NCBI GenBank assembly: GCA_040954595.2
Contig: CM082582.2
Span: forward strand, 806,001 to 870,000
DNA length: 64,000 nt
Source: Balanoglossus misakiensis
Taxonomy: Eukaryota > Hemichordata
Direction: 5' to 3'
This document shows, piece by piece, positions 45,791-59,262 of the stretch. The position numbers and the translations under genes are program-made. Position 1 is the stretch's first letter. Every line of letters begins with the position of its first letter. Below the pieces are notes generated by a model. That model worked only from the letters and a program-made list of their open reading frames with translations, did not search any database and was not told where the DNA came from.

Positions 45791-46984
45791 GCTTTAAAAT
45801 TAAATCATTATACCTGAAATATTGCAAATATTTGGAGGGTTGCATTTAATTTGAAGTTCTCGATCAAAGTTTTAGGCATAAAAAAGGTGCTACACCCCCG
45901 AAAAATTGGTAGCTATGAATTCAATTCAAAGAGTGTTGTAATGTCTGTTTTGCAACAGGGTGCCAGTTCAACAAAGCGCATGAGGATAGTAAATCACCTT
46001 TGTGAATTTTGTGCACCACAGTAAGAATTCCCTAGAAACTGCAAACTAAATTGCAAAGCAATCAGACAAAAATGGCAGTAATTGCCAAAAAAAACAAAAC
46101 AATATTGTCACTTCCATCACTGGGTTTGTTAAATTGTCATAAAATCACACCTAAGAACATGCAAACCAAATTTTAAAAAAAATGTGGGTAGAGGTTTCTG
46201 AGTATATGACGACCAAAATCACCCCAAAATATACTTCAAAAATGAAAAATAAAATCTGTATAAAGTCTCAATAACATAAATACACACCAATTTCTAAAGC
46301 AATCTGACCAGTACCTTCTTGAGTTTCTGAGTTTAGAACAATTTCACATTGGTCCCAATGGTATATTGACATATACAAAATTGGACCTAAAGAGTAAAAC
46401 ACATTTCAAAGATTTTACAATTAAAGCCTCACAAGCTGCCAAATTTTACACATCTTTTTCCACAATAACATTTTTCAAATCATCCACCTATCCTTTAAAA
46501 TCAGCACCATTGAGCCATATTACTTGAATTTGCATGGGGTTTGTCATCTCTCTGCGATGTGTACCCTCCATATGGAGGCTGATTAAAACAGGTGTGGCGC
46601 TCGTTTAATATCTGACTTCTTTAAATTGCAACATACAGGCACATTCATTAGTCAATAAAATGTTCATGTATACCTATCAGTCAGTTTGTTTAGATGAACA
46701 AATCTAAGATGGAAAGTAATATCATGAAAATACTGAAAGATTGGAAACTCTGAGTTTGAGTCTAAGGATAACAAGGGAACCTCTCTACTATTTGACGCAC
46801 CAAAGCTATGAAAAACTTCCTTCTTTCCCTCAAATATTTTTTATGAATATGTTCTACTCCGTGATTAAAATTTCCCTTTTACCAAATGTACATATGTAAG
46901 AGACGAGATTTTTTCAGCAAAATTTCAAATGGCCTAGGGTGACTTTTTACCTACTTACCCATATTGGGTAGCATGAAACACAGA
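45791..46984. repeat. AT-rich sequence with diverged short repeats
   Basis: 46010-46340 shows units similar to those at 50540-50900. 46490-46690 recurs inverted at 58390-58570. No gene seen. Confidence 0.45.
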
Positions 46985-48190
46985 ATGGCATACCAGTGGG
47001 TTAGAGATACAGCGTTTTATATTAACATGAATTAACATGAATTTAAAAATTTGATGGTTTACTTAGGACTGCCTTGATCCATGGTAACCTCATTAAATAT
47101 GTACATATCTAATTCTAGGCTATCCAGTTGCGGTAGAAACCTGGACATGGACAACTTTGGGGTCAAAATCTTTTGACAAAATGTTGGGTGTTCTTGGGTA
47201 AACTTTGACCTACATTCCTATATCTTGGCATCCGGCACAGATACATCCTTGACACTTGGAGTGATGGAACTGCATAATGGAGTATTATGTCTCAGCTAGT
47301 CACAGTGCTTTTGCTGTGTTTTATGTCTTTTATTCAGCCAAATTAGATGTTTTTCATTACACATTGGCTGTGTTTGCCAGTACTTTTTAGCTGGTCACAC
47401 TGCCTTAACACAATGTATTCTCAAAATACTCTGCAATCTTAATGAAGCATATACAGCAGACAAAGTTGTGGTAAGACTAAACTTGCCCTTCTTTGTGATT
47501 AAAGCATGACCGGCCTGTCTTAGGTGGCCCCTACCTAGGGGCTTTACCCGTCATTGGCTCACAGTCTGAGAAATCAGCTCTGCAGGGAAGTTAACGATGT
47601 AACCCACCATTAAAGCTTGGATTTCCGCTTTTTGTATTTGATGCCTGGCTGAGGCCTTCTTAGGATCTACCCAACGCTGAGTAGGCTATCCCGTCATTGG
47701 CACACAGTCTCAGGGAGGGAGTCAAAAGTTCAGTATACCATCAAAGCCTTTATATTGTCCATTCTTTTTAAGAGAAGGCTGGCTGCTGTAGAAAAATGTT
47801 GATCTCAAATTTATCATGTCCAAAAAGCCAGACTTCCAGCCCTATTGGTTAGGCTGGCATTAGGTAAGTACATAATTAATGAGGCAAGACATAATACTCA
47901 ATCAAATAGTTCCATCACTCCAAGTGTCAAGGTTGTATCTGCTCCGGATGCTAAAATATAGGAATGTAGGTCAAAGTTTACCCAAGATCACACAAATGTT
48001 TGTCAAAAGATTTTGACCCCGAAGTTGTCCATGTCCAGGTTTCTACTTCAGCTGAATAGCCTAGAATTAGATATGCACATATTTAACGAGGTTACCATTG
48101 CTCAGGGGGGTCTTAAATTAACCATCAAATTTTAGTTTCATATTAATGCATATTAATATAAAACACTGTATCTCTAACCCTACAGGTAAG
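46985..48190. mobile_element. Foldback element with ~300-bp inverted arms
   Basis: 46990-47290 and 47880-48190 are inverted copies (CATCCGGCACAGATACATCC against its complement near 47940; ACCTGGACATGGACAACTT against its complement near 48030). The centre 47500-47760 has GGTGGCCCCTACCTAGGGGC and two CGTCATTGGC motifs. The other copy starts at about 63200 and is cut by the window end. Confidence 0.75.
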
Positions 48191-48736
48191 CCTAGAATTA
48201 GGTACATGTACATGCGTAAGTTTTTGACAAGACAGTTAAGCTGTAATCTATGTACATGAACCTTGACAATTGACTTAAAATAACATAAAGGCAGAACTGA
48301 TACTGATTGGAGATAGATATTACTAATGACAGTGATGTTAATTACACCAGGAATGTTTGTCTTAGTATACGGTAGCTAACCGACTGCTTGAGGTTAAGTA
48401 ATGAAAGTGCCCACTTGCGATTCACCTTCAAATAGCTACTTAGTCTTTGGTACATGTACATTGTTTTTCCAATGATTAGACAAAGGATATACATACGTGT
48501 AATTAAGGTTGGGTAGCATTTTCAATGTAATAAGCCCTGCCTTCACTATAATCTTACACCAAATCAACACTGTTCAGGAATGTGATAGGCTTCAAAGCGA
48601 CGCTAGTTACATCATAATTCCCAGCAAGGGGTATTAGTTTATTGGGCAAGTGGCATGAGTGAGGCCAGACATTAGTTTTGGAAGCAAAGCGGACAGAACA
48701 CTGCCGGGCATAGACTAGGTAGTTCTGAATAGTCAT

Positions 48737-50223
48737 GTTTCATAAGTCAGGTCCATGACATATGTACCGACATCTGTGATTGGTCCATCTGGTAATCTTA
48801 GGTCCACTTGAGGCACGGTGATTGGAGGGACCTTATGTGTTAGGTCTTATTATTATGTATTATTCACTAGACCTTGTAGGTTAGGTCTTATTACTATGTA
48901 TTATTCACTTTACAGCTCCCTGATTGGTTAATGTGTAGGTCTGGTCCTCCAGTGTTCACTGCCTCATTATGCAGGACCTTGTAGGTTAGGTCTTATTAAC
49001 ATGCATTTATTCAATTTTCAGCTCCCTGATTGGTTAATGTGTAGGTCTCCAATTTTCACTGCCTCGTTATGCAAAGTCTTTTGTACTTTCTGAATACAGT
49101 TGTCGTATTCTGTCTGGCATGCTGCCTGCGCGTTGTCGAAGCTCGATCCCAGTGTATAAAGAAAGGCACTCATATAATGATTGGATTTAACCTTTCCTTC
49201 ACTATTCATGGCATTTTTTTGTGATACTGTGAACTAGATACTCGAAATAAAAATTGCCAGGAGAATTTTTTTATTTTATTTCCAGTGGCGGTTTGTTGAA
49301 ATGGGCTAGTGTTTTGTTACGTAATGCTTTTCAGCGCATCACTTCGTGTAACACCTGGCTGAATACGAAGTGTGTGCTATTCATTCGAGCAAACCAAAAA
49401 TATCTTACAATAGAACTGTTTAGAATAGCATTGCATTTCTTTAATTGGGATACCTCATTAGTTGCTTTACAGGTATGATTACTTTTATTGTACTTCTTTC
49501 ACGAAGCTGCACCGTCATAGTTCCATTTTTATGAAAACAATATACGAATGTATAAACGGACAACGTACTCCTTTTCACAACATCTACGTCAAAACAAATT
49601 TACTTTAAAATAGTAAAACAACAATAATAATATTGATGATGAGAAGTAGGAGGGTGATTTAAGAAAATATACAACTGTTAGCAAAAATGCTTAGATGTGT
49701 TAATCAGATTTTCGAAGTCCATCTAAAAATTTTAATCTTTCCAGGGTGCGGTTTATGTTGGAGATAGTATCAGTCAGGCTATTTCTCAGAAAATTAATGA
49801 ATGACCTGCGGACATCCCGAATAATGTGTTACCACAACGCTAGCCAGGAAGCACATGGGACATTTCACAATGAGGCAGTGAACACTGGGAGACCAGACTG
49901 ACACGTTAACCAATCAGGGAGCTGTATGGTGAATAAATACATATTAATATGACCTAACCTACAAGGTCCTGTATTATGAGGCAGTGAACACATGGGGGAC
50001 CAGACTGACACGTTAACCAATCAGGGAGCTGTAAAGCGAAAAATGCATAGTAATAAGACCTAACCTACAAGGTCTAGTGAATAATACATAATAATAAGAC
50101 CTAACCTACAAGGTCCCTCCAATCAGCGTGCCGCAAGTGGACCTAAGAGAAGCGGATAAACCAATCAAAACATGCAATACATGTGTATAGGACGTGTAAT
50201 GTAGGTCATTTTGAAACAGGACT
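48737..50223. mobile_element. Long-terminal-inverted-repeat element inserted in one arm only
   Basis: 48780-49075 and 49860-50145 are inverted copies (CTTGTAGGTTAGGTCTTATT; GCTCCCTGATTGGTTAATGT; CAGTGTTCACTGCCTCAT). The flank GTGACCATG is continuous in the right arm at about 62685, so the insertion is absent there. The inner 49080-49860 encodes nothing recognised; a short minus frame (LYTLGSSFDNAQAACQTEYD) is unassigned. Confidence 0.75.
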
Positions 50224-50329
50224 AATGTGACCATGGACGTTACCACATTAGACTCTGTATTGTAAGTTTCTGAAGAATCGCAAAAAATCATCAACAGTCT
50301 ACATGTACTTCAACCTTGTGAGAAGTACT

Positions 50330-51170
50330 GTATAACACACAGGATATACTAGTCACTGTTGGTCAGGTTATTACACACTGTGGTCCCATCTGGGGATTAC
50401 ACAAAATTAGGTATGTCTGTGTTCATGGGAAAAATCATGTGACATTGGCAAGCAGATATGACCTACTGTAAGAACATTTCAAAGGAACCAGACAAGTATT
50501 TTAGGGAAAACAACATTCAACAATGACAAAAACTGCCTCAAACCACATCTATCCAACTATCAACAAATTGTATAATATCTACTTCAATCACCACGCCTAC
50601 CAAAGTTGAAAGCAATCTGACTAGTAGTTTCAAAGAATACAAATTGCAAAAATTGCCCCAAGACCACAATATGTAAATTTCACCAAAATGATATACAACA
50701 TTACTTGGGTTACCTCTTGGAACAAGCATACCAAAATTTAAAAGCAATCTAAGGAGTTTCTCAGAAAATGAATTTTGACCAAAAATGACAGATTACAAAT
50801 TCTGCGACAATTTAAACAAAACCAACTAAGATCACCTACCGGAAGTGTCATACTAAATTCTAAAGAAATCAGCCAATCTCTTTAAGAGGAAAAGATTTTT
50901 TTTCAAATGGTAAAACAAGACAAAATAATTGCATAAAAAATAGACAATTCACGATATAAACTCAAAGTATATCAGGTATGATGACATTACCTACATGCAT
51001 ACAAATGTTCAAAGCAGTCTAACAAGTTGTTGAGTTTTGATCAATTCCACATATTTCACAGGTTATTTGCGTATTTTTGCATTGACAACTTCATTTCAGC
51101 AAAATCCCATCTACACACCAAAATAAAAAAAGCATGGTTTCATGTTTTGGATCAGGGCAGACATACATCC
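50330..51170. repeat. Arm segment with diverged ~130-bp tandem units
   Basis: Units containing AAAGCAATCTGACNAGTAGTTTC-type phrases at 50600, 50740, 50860 and 51010; inverted partners at 61970-62330. No gene. Confidence 0.55.
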
Positions 51171-53378
51171 ATATATACATGTAACATGCATACACACATG
51201 TACACACACACACAAACACATGCATACATGGCTGCATACATACATACATACATACATACATACATACAGAGGGAAACGGTCTGGTAATCAATGTTGTGAC
51301 ACTAGCATTAGGCCTTAAACCCCGGTGCGGAAAGTACTGGGGTTCGGATTAACGTGTGTTTGTACAGTTGTTTATTTGGGAGTGGTCGTCGTGCATAATA
51401 ACTGTGTAATTGATCTCATGTACATAGAAAATAATTGAACACTTTACACCTCTATGCGATTGACAGCTGTTTGAATGGCGTGGTTATTGTTTCCCAGGGA
51501 TGCTTCTGAAAAGCACTGAAACCAGATTTCTCCCAAAATCATCGTTGTTTCAAAAGCTCGTGTACTTTTTCATCGATAACTTTATGTTGTGTGTGTTTAT
51601 AAAGCCAACCACTGTCATTGTGTGGTGTAATTCTTTATGCTTGGATCTGTTTGGGCCGATTTTCATAGAGCCAAGATCATTAGAGCCAAGATCGTTGGTG
51701 TTGTCTGTTGTCAGTCAAACGGCATTAAGATTCGCCACTGATTTGGGGGGTCTTTTATACCACGCATCGGGGTTTAATGTTTACGATATCAGGACAATTT
51801 ATATCATATGAAGTTTTATGTATTCATAATTATTCAGAGAAGCAAATTTTTAAAAATGTGAAATTGTTATCAATCGGATGTGCACTGACAGCATGCTTAT
51901 ATGGAATACAGGTACTCTAACACAATCAGTCATAACACTTTTGAATCATCAATAAATAACATATAGAATAATTTTACAGGATTTAATTATTTATATTTGA
52001 ACGCAAAGCGTAAATTCCCTTGTGCCATGGAATTCACAATCTGCAACTGGTGGGGTCCTTCTGCCAGTAAGAAGCATCAGATAAATTCTGCATGCTCATC
52101 ACCGAGGCAATTTAGGTGTACTTTTGTACTTTGAGAACTGTCGGTTTTTGCAACTGAAACTCTGCTCACAGGACGGAGGAAAAACTAGAATGACAACAGC
52201 TATGTAAGCTAACAAAAGAAACACAGAGCATAGTTCTCCATACTCATATTTTAATGCAATAATTTTTGCTGAAATTGGGGCGTCCGTGGGCAGGCAAAGG
52301 CAGTTCTAACTCAACTTGCAAATCAGGCCCATGTCTCTAGTTCCCTGAGACTGTCTGGTTCTAATAATAGCTGTAAGAACATAATCGTTGACCAAAGGGT
52401 TGGTTCAATTTTGCAACATTTTATGATTTCAAGCTGTGCAATATTTGCAACTCTGTTTCGACTTTGGTTGGAGGGATGATGATGAAGCCATTTCACTGAC
52501 AAAATAGCACTACTAACTGACATCCATATTTGTTTACAGTCAAATGCATTGCCATCAGAAAAATGCATACGAAAAAATTCTTATGTGAATAATACACACT
52601 TTCTTGCACAACTGCAAACTCTGTCACATTTGTGAAATTTTAAGGAAATTCATTCATTGGGTAGCTTTATGAATTCTTAAACAAACTTAGTCATGAAGCC
52701 TAAATGGTTACCTTACACATCTGGCGGCTCGACTTCTGTGATATGATAGTCTTCAATTAATGTGTATGTGATTCCATACAAATCCATATGATTACCTGAA
52801 CGTACAAAATAAATAAAAAATAAAAAATAAATTAAAAATAAATAAGTATCTCATACATATGCATAAGTGCTTGTGATAAATATATCCTGTATTTAAATAA
52901 ACCTGTCATTTATTGACCTCGTTTTCCTATTAACCCAAAGGACTAGATTGCACTGTAATATTATTACAGCTTCATTTCAATGCAACAGGTACACTACATC
53001 ATATTGGAGCAAATATGCCAGCTCAACATTGATATAAAGAGTGTCAAAATATTGGTGGCTACAAAAGCTTGTGTCCCTTCAATCCATCCTCGCACTCAGG
53101 TGAAAACGAACGTCATTAGTTTTTGGGAAAAAACCTCTGAAATCAATTTCGGTGAGGCCAAATGTGTTCCAAAGGCAAACCGTTTCTGGTAAACAAATCA
53201 ATGGCAAATAATTACTTCGGCGACATACCAATCAGTCAACATGGCTGCCTAATCGTTGGATAGCCTGGTTTCATCTCGCGATCATTCTGTCTTCCGATAT
53301 GGCGTTGCATGGTTAAATTCGTCTCTTCTTTGCCGACATAGTCAGGCGACAGCGGTCGAGAAGCATAGGCAGCGACTC

Positions 53379-53422
53379 CATCTTGTTTACATTGTGAAGT
53401 ATCGACTGCGCATGCTCAATAA
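53379..53422 (-). promoter_or_regulatory. Inner edge of left arm with NRF1-like motif
   Basis: TGCGCATGC at about 53406 and CCATCTTGTTTAC at about 53380 mirror the right-arm pair at 59750-59790. Confidence 0.3.
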
Positions 53423-54061
53423 TTTTCCGCGTTTTTTTTTTGCCAACGGCGCGCGCGCGGTGTCTGGTATAGAGAAAATAACATGCAAGTGCGCGATTAT
53501 TCATTTGTAAAAAATCAGTTATACATTTGTCATCAACGTTTGAAAACTTTCAATGATCTTACCTCGGTAAGCATTTCAAATAGGTACATTTTTATTTAGA
53601 ACCATCGTATGTGGAAAATAATAAAACACAGAGTGGGGATTGGCCCTATGTTTGACTTGATCATACCCAGCTCGGTTTGCGTTTTGTCATTGACGAGGGT
53701 GTCAGACTTTTGCTGAGAGAGTGAGTTTCTATAGCGTAAACGTTTATCGACTGGACTTTCTGTGCGCCAACAATTACATTATTTTTGGCCGGGGAACACG
53801 TGCAACTTTTGATGACTGTTTTTCTAGCGCCGTGTTTTTATCTTACGACCTAGAATACCTGCTTTCGTCACCATGGTCTGCTCTGCACGTACTATGCTTT
53901 CCAGTTTATGTAGCTTGAAGTTGTACCACATTTTGGTTTCCGAGCTGTAGCGAACATAAAACCGAAACTAATAGCTACGTGTTGACCGCAGCGACTGCGT
54001 GTTTTTTTGTTGTATTCCCAACCTACAGTTTATTCTCATGCAGCTCAGACTGAGGTCGCTT
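53423..54061. other. Loop of the long inverted repeat, left part: nothing recognised
   Basis: A short CGCGCGCG patch lies at about 53449-53458. No credible exon. Confidence 0.4.
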
Positions 54062-54394
54062 CTAAGAGAAAAAACAACAACATATTTTGGCTGCTGCCAG
54101 ACCAGGAATGGAAAATCTTGAGTGGCGCTGGGCTGCATTTCTCTGTAGGACTGTAGTTGTATTGTGCAAGGGTTCGCCAGCATCGCCTTCAGACTTGTTG
54201 TCATAGTCACTGGTGGCGGTTTGTCCTGCACTACTCGTCGTTCTATTTGATGTGGTGGTATTATTCCCAGATGTCTGTGCCGAGGATCCTGCCCGTTTTC
54301 CGATTCTCTTCGTTTTGTCGGCCATTTGCTTCACTTTTTCTGTCATTGTTGCGACGTCAGTCTCTGTTGTTGTTCGAAGGAGGCTAAAGTCCAT
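54062..54394 (-). CDS. Possible first exon of an unknown Ser/Thr-rich protein
   Basis: The frame begins MDFSLLRTTTETDVATMTEK and has a basic patch (KQMADKTKRIGKRAG) followed by a Ser/Thr/Asn-rich stretch (TSGNNTTTSNRTTSSAGQTA). Amino acid use looks more like protein than its neighbours, but I recognise no domain and no clear splice donor before the stop. May be chance. Confidence 0.25.
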   Translation of the reverse strand: MDFSLLRTTTETDVATMTEKVKQMADKTKRIGKRAGSSAQTSGNNTTTSNRTTSSAGQTATSDYDNKSEGDAGEPLHNTTTVLQRNAAQRHSRFSIPGLAAAKICCCFFS

Positions 54395-54477
54395 TCACCA
54401 TTAATAGCCGAATTTCCAAGATCGTCCGTTAATTACAATGCGACGTCACGCTACCATGTCCTAAGAAAGACTACAGG

Positions 54478-54655
54478 GCACATTTTTTTATCTCGTGCGC
54501 ACGACTTACGTGTGCATGTGATATTTTCTCGTGAACACGAGTGCGCTCGCAATTTTCTCGTGCGCACGAGATATGCACGAGATAGCATGTTTCTCGTGCA
54601 CACGAGAAAACATCTCGCTGGAACAAGATACTATCTCTTGCACAAGAAATAGAAT
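54478..54655. repeat. Cluster of CTCGTG/CACGAG palindromes
   Basis: CTCGTGCGCACGA, CTCGTGAACACGAG, CTCGTGCGCACGAG, and CTCGTGCACACGAG occur within ~180 bp, with related half sites (GCACGAGATA). Confidence 0.8.
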
Positions 54656-57140
54656 AACTGGCAGCCACTATGATGTCTGCCACAGGCAAATTTAAATATT
54701 CCACTCTGGATCTTCTTTCAGCCCTTCGGAAAACATGAGCATTTATGAAATCCGGCTCTCAATTTTTCGAGAAGTTCCAGCAGTTGTGGTGTCGCCAAAA
54801 ACGAATGTATGCCATTCCTGGCGGAAAAAAATATGCAAGAGACGCTTGCAATACACTGCCATCTACCTGACCGCCCTACATGCCTTAATGTAAGGTAGAA
54901 GGTCGGGCGGTACGAAGAGTTCACCAAAAGAGGGCGCATTTTATCATCCATTGATTTATACTGTGTACGAGCAGAGAAGCCTCAGTGTTTGCGGTTAGAA
55001 CCGTATCGGTAAGACAAAGACAGAAGAGTTGACAGACAACAAACTTATTCAGTTTATATCATATAATTCTTACTGTAAAACGTTCCCTGAATAAAGCCTT
55101 GTGCTCATAAGAACATTGAAGATTGTCGCATACAGACCGACACCCTTTTATCTATTGTAGGTATTGAATAGAACGCTAAATACCTGTGTATTTCTTATTC
55201 ATTAAGCAATGATGTAACACAACAAGTTTCGGACAGTGTGAAGAAAGGGCCAAAGCACTCTTGCAAGTTAGTGTTGTGTACTCTTTTCCAACACTGCTGC
55301 AAGCTGTTCAGCAACTGATGCTGCTTGTATCTCCGATGACAAATGGACAGTCTGTGTGCTGTCAAAGTAAATCCATCAATTTTGCGGAGCTGAAAGGAAA
55401 ATGACAGCTTGTCAAACTCAAATCTGCCAGACGAAATAGGGAAAGAAATGCATAACAGGTAATCCACCATAGTATGAATTTTAGCCAGCATCCTATGAAA
55501 TGCGGTGAAACGGAACTGCAATTAATTTTAAATGAATTCTGCTCAAATTGTTTTGTTAGTTCTCAACATTGGATTGGAACCGTTAAATATATTGTACCGT
55601 ATAACATTATCATACAGGTTAGTATGTCAAATATTTTTCCATTTGGCATTTTCTTCTTGAGGTCATTTCAACAGTATGCACACCACAGTTTGTGAGATAT
55701 GGACAGAAACAAACAGGAATCTATGCAATGTTATAATAGTATATTATTGTTAACAAGAAAGCGGCAACTCTCTGCCTGGCAGAGAATAATGATAGTCTTT
55801 TTGAAAAAAAGGGCGTGCTGAGGATATGGTCAGTCAAAAACATACATGTATAAGGTATGCCTGAACTAATTTTTAATATGGTGTACTTAAATATTTATGC
55901 ATTGTCACAATGACTGGAGGTCTTTAAATGACCAAGCTGTATGGACACCTCATTCAATGTTACATATATTTGTTATTACATGTTTTATTGAAATTGCCAG
56001 TTGTCTGTTTTAATTCTGGCAGTTCTGCTGTGTCTTTTGTCTTGCCCTGACAGAATGCAGTAATATTTGCAGTACAAGAGGAGTGTCAGTAAATAGTGGA
56101 GCAATATCTTTCTACGAATGTACTCATGCATTGCTCCAAAGTGAAGTACATTCGCAAAACCAGTTTGGGAAATCGGGACTCTTTTCAAGATAATACCACA
56201 TTTTTGTGGATGTCACATGACATGGAAACACTCTAGAATCACGATTGAGATAAGGTTTCGGTTTGATATACCACTTCCTTGTTATTTCAATCTGTATGTT
56301 TTCTTAACCCCCTCCCTCGAAAAAAGGTAATTGAGGTAATTGTAAAATTACCTGAAAACAAACAGGCTACTCTAGCCTCCTTTTTATGAGGTTTGTGATG
56401 TAACATATTTTGAATTTCGTGCATCGATCAAAAGTTTCCGTGCACTAACTATCAAAACTATACCAAAAAATAATTTGGGCAATTCATAAGGAGAATCTAG
56501 TGGGTCAGCGGCTATAGAACTGACGTAAGTGTAAGTATCAGAGGATTGTGGGTACGAGGCTGGGAAGAGCAAAACTCGAACACTCATGAAATCTACACGT
56601 GACGCCAAATTCTTTGTAATATGAACAGTGGAAAACTGCCATGCCATCCCTCTAAGTGCAAACTTCCAAAGATTTCAATCTGGTGATATTTAAAAAAAAT
56701 ATTTTATTCAAATTCATGTGGTGATATTTAAAAAAAATATTTTATTCAAATTTATGTTATAAATTAAACTTGCATCTATGATATAGAAATGACTCTGTCT
56801 TATATAACAAAAATACAAATAACTTGGTTAGATGACCAAAGATTTCCCATCTCGAAAAGTTTCTACCAAAATGACTAACTCCAAATCTGCTAAGAGAGCC
56901 CTAGCAAATTTAATCACTGCACATTACTCTCGATAAAACGAAATATTGCGCATTCATTTTGTCCTTGAATTGAAATGCATGGCCAGTGTTCATAGACTTC
57001 ACACACACAGGATGTTTAAGGAGTTGAATTGTTATTGACAGCGACCAGGTCGGTAGATTCTATAGGATGAAGAAAAAATGAAAAGACAGTCAGTACATAG
57101 CTAAATTCTCCTATACAAGGGCGTCTTCAATTGGTACAGT
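54656..57140. other. Loop sequence without recognised genes
   Basis: Several minus frames of 70-110 codons (for example 55195-55521 and 56384-56647) lack recognisable domains and good junctions. A 39-bp duplication (GGTGATATTTAAAAAAAATA…) lies at 56681-56755. Confidence 0.35.
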
Positions 57141-57146
57141 GACTGA

Positions 57147-57236
57147 CTGAATGGATGAATGAATGAATGAATGAATGAATGAATGAATGAATGAATGAAT
57201 GAATGAATGAATGAATGAATGAATGAATGAATGATG
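57147..57236 (+). repeat. (TGAA)n microsatellite
   Basis: About 20 TGAA units. Confidence 0.95.
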
Positions 57237-58125
57237 AACGGATGAGTCGTAATAATATGCTTCAATCATAGGGGCTTTGAAAATTATTAAAATAAAATAA
57301 AAAATAATGTACTCACAACCGACATTTATACAACAGACAGCTCAAGAAACTCCTCCATGTGTACAATACTTTGCCAATTTAGTGACAACATCAGCTTGCA
57401 GAGCACGTGAGCACCGCTTTCGCCAGCCTGTGGTGCCCGCATATCTTTTTTGTTCAGCAGTAACATGCACGACACATGCAGAGACACAAACGTCCATGTT
57501 GCAAATTGTAGATGAAAGCATCAGCTGCGCTGGTTTTATGGTCAGCATCACTGGCTGTTACATGAAAACTGTTTGTCACATACCTTAACCAACATATACG
57601 TGTATCTGTATGGAAAGAAAGTAGGCTCACCCCCGGTACAGTATTATTTTATTTTGCATGCACGCAATGGCCTGAATTTGCAAAACTGGGATCATCTGCG
57701 CGCATTTCAAAACGTGCTCGTTGCTTAACTTCGCGTGCTTTACTACTCACAATTATTCCACTTGTGAACGAACACGTCACCCAATTTTACAGTGTAGCCA
57801 TGTGGAAAACTGGTGACAAGGTAATATTTCATTCGAAGATCAACCTACGTTCAGAAAGTTTGCATTGTGGTGAATTCTCACTGCTCTCGCAATGCGGTCT
57901 GTGGCTCACTGCCGCAGACCGCATTACACGTAGAAATAAATTCTGTACGTCACAGTTCGTAGGTCGCATAGGTCATGGAGTTAATCCATTATACATTGCG
58001 GCTTACAATTTCTCGTGACCCTCTTATCATGCAGCTTGTGTGTTACTGACCACTGACGCATGTCAAAACACTCAATATTTTTTTTAAATTTGCAAAATCT
58101 TTCATTTTAAAGTTGTGATACTCAC

Positions 58126-59211
58126 TGCAGATAGCATTCTTTTCAGTAGGAACTATTTCTGCTGCCATTTCAATATTGTCTTTATTCCATGTAAATATAT
58201 TTCCTCCAATTGAACAGTCCCCCGCCACAGCTGCAACCTCTTCTGCAGTCAGAACTTTTGACCACATGTATGTCATTTAGTCAAGACAATTTGGGAGAAC
58301 TGTAGTTTAAAGCCTCCAAAGCTGCCACTTTTAGCATTATTTTCATGATTTTATTTTCCAACTTAAATTGGTTCATCAAAATAAGCTTACTGATAGGTAT
58401 ACATAAACATCTTATCGATGCCCGATTGTGACTGCATGTTGCAATTGGAACATGCTATGTATTAAAACGGTGCCTCACCGATTTAATCAGCCTTCATACA
58501 AACAATAGCAGCTAAGCAGCTATCGTGAAATGCGACGCCAAGTTATGACAAACCAATGCAAATGCAAGTAATATGGCTCAATGGTCACGGGTGAAGATTT
58601 TAGGGAATAGGGAATATACATATGAAGTATTTTACTCTGGAAAAAAATATGCCAATTTTAGCAGCTATAGGGTTTTTAAAGCGCGGGCGAAGTATGAACA
58701 GATGCAGTAAATATCGATACATTGTATTTTGGAGGTTTCTCATAACCATGATTGGTTGGCTAATTATGCGGCGTTTTCTAAATAAAAGGAACAATATTAA
58801 TTTATTGTTGGGGCTCACCTCCGTTAACATCTTGCCGTCTCTGCTGAGTGTTGGCCTCTTCCAGCGGCACGTGTTTGTCCTTTAGGGCATGCTGTAAAAT
58901 ATTTAGAATAGCGCTGCCATTTGATCAAAGGATAAGCTGGCTTCGCGTGTTAGGGATGTGTGTCTGACGACTATGCCTCGAAGCAAAAGACACAGCCGAC
59001 CCTGCCACGCAGATTCATTTGTTGTGTCACACATTTTCGATCCAAGAAGAGAATATCAACCTTGACGTTGCGAAAATGACAAGAAACTCATATAGGTTGT
59101 GTGATTACTTACCCGGAACTTGTTGGGAATTGCTGTCACCAGAGGTGCCCACAGCGTGAAAGCCAGAATGACTGCGACGCCTGCATTGGAGTTCGTCATG
59201 AATGGAAACAT
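58126..59211 (-). CDS. Small secreted protein gene, three exons, ending in a pentraxin remnant
   Basis: Exon 1: the ATG at 59211 reads MFPFMTNSNAGVAVILAF, then TLWAPLVTAIPNKFR, a clear signal peptide with likely cleavage after VTA; donor TTCCGG|GTAAGT at 59113. Exon 2 (58891-58819): acceptor attttacag|CATGCC, donor GGAG|GTGAGC, reading HALKDKHVPLEEANTQQRRQ then DVNG. Phases fit (0, then 1). Exon 3 (58299-58126): acceptor ctacag|TTCTCC, donor TGCA|GTGAGT, 174 nt, phase 1 to 1. It encodes the end of a pentraxin domain (MTYMWSKVLTAEEVAAVAGD, GGNIFTWNKDN), but a TAA at 58279-58277 precedes that part. Translation would stop after VNGVLPNCLD, giving about 65 residues with a dibasic RR. The first half of a pentraxin domain is not seen. 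The gene is either a truncated paralogue or a new small secreted product. Confidence 0.5.
58390..58570 (-). repeat. Dispersed repeat shared with 46490-46690
   Basis: Inverted match including TTGAGCCATATTACTTG and GCTGATTAAA. It lies inside intron 2 of the small secreted gene. Confidence 0.65.
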
Positions 59212-59262
59212 CGATGAACACGTTCGGTCTTCGATGAGGCTAGTGTCCACAGAATAGGCATT

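Noticed and set aside
56384-56647. Minus frame with VLLFPASYPQSSDTYTYVSS, considered as the start of a pentraxin domain
   Set aside because: It lies downstream of the pentraxin C-terminal exon on the same strand, lacks good splice sites and shows no further pentraxin motifs.
57307-57588. 93-codon Cys-containing plus frame and its 69-codon antisense partner
   Set aside because: Neither strand shows a known cysteine spacing or usable junctions.
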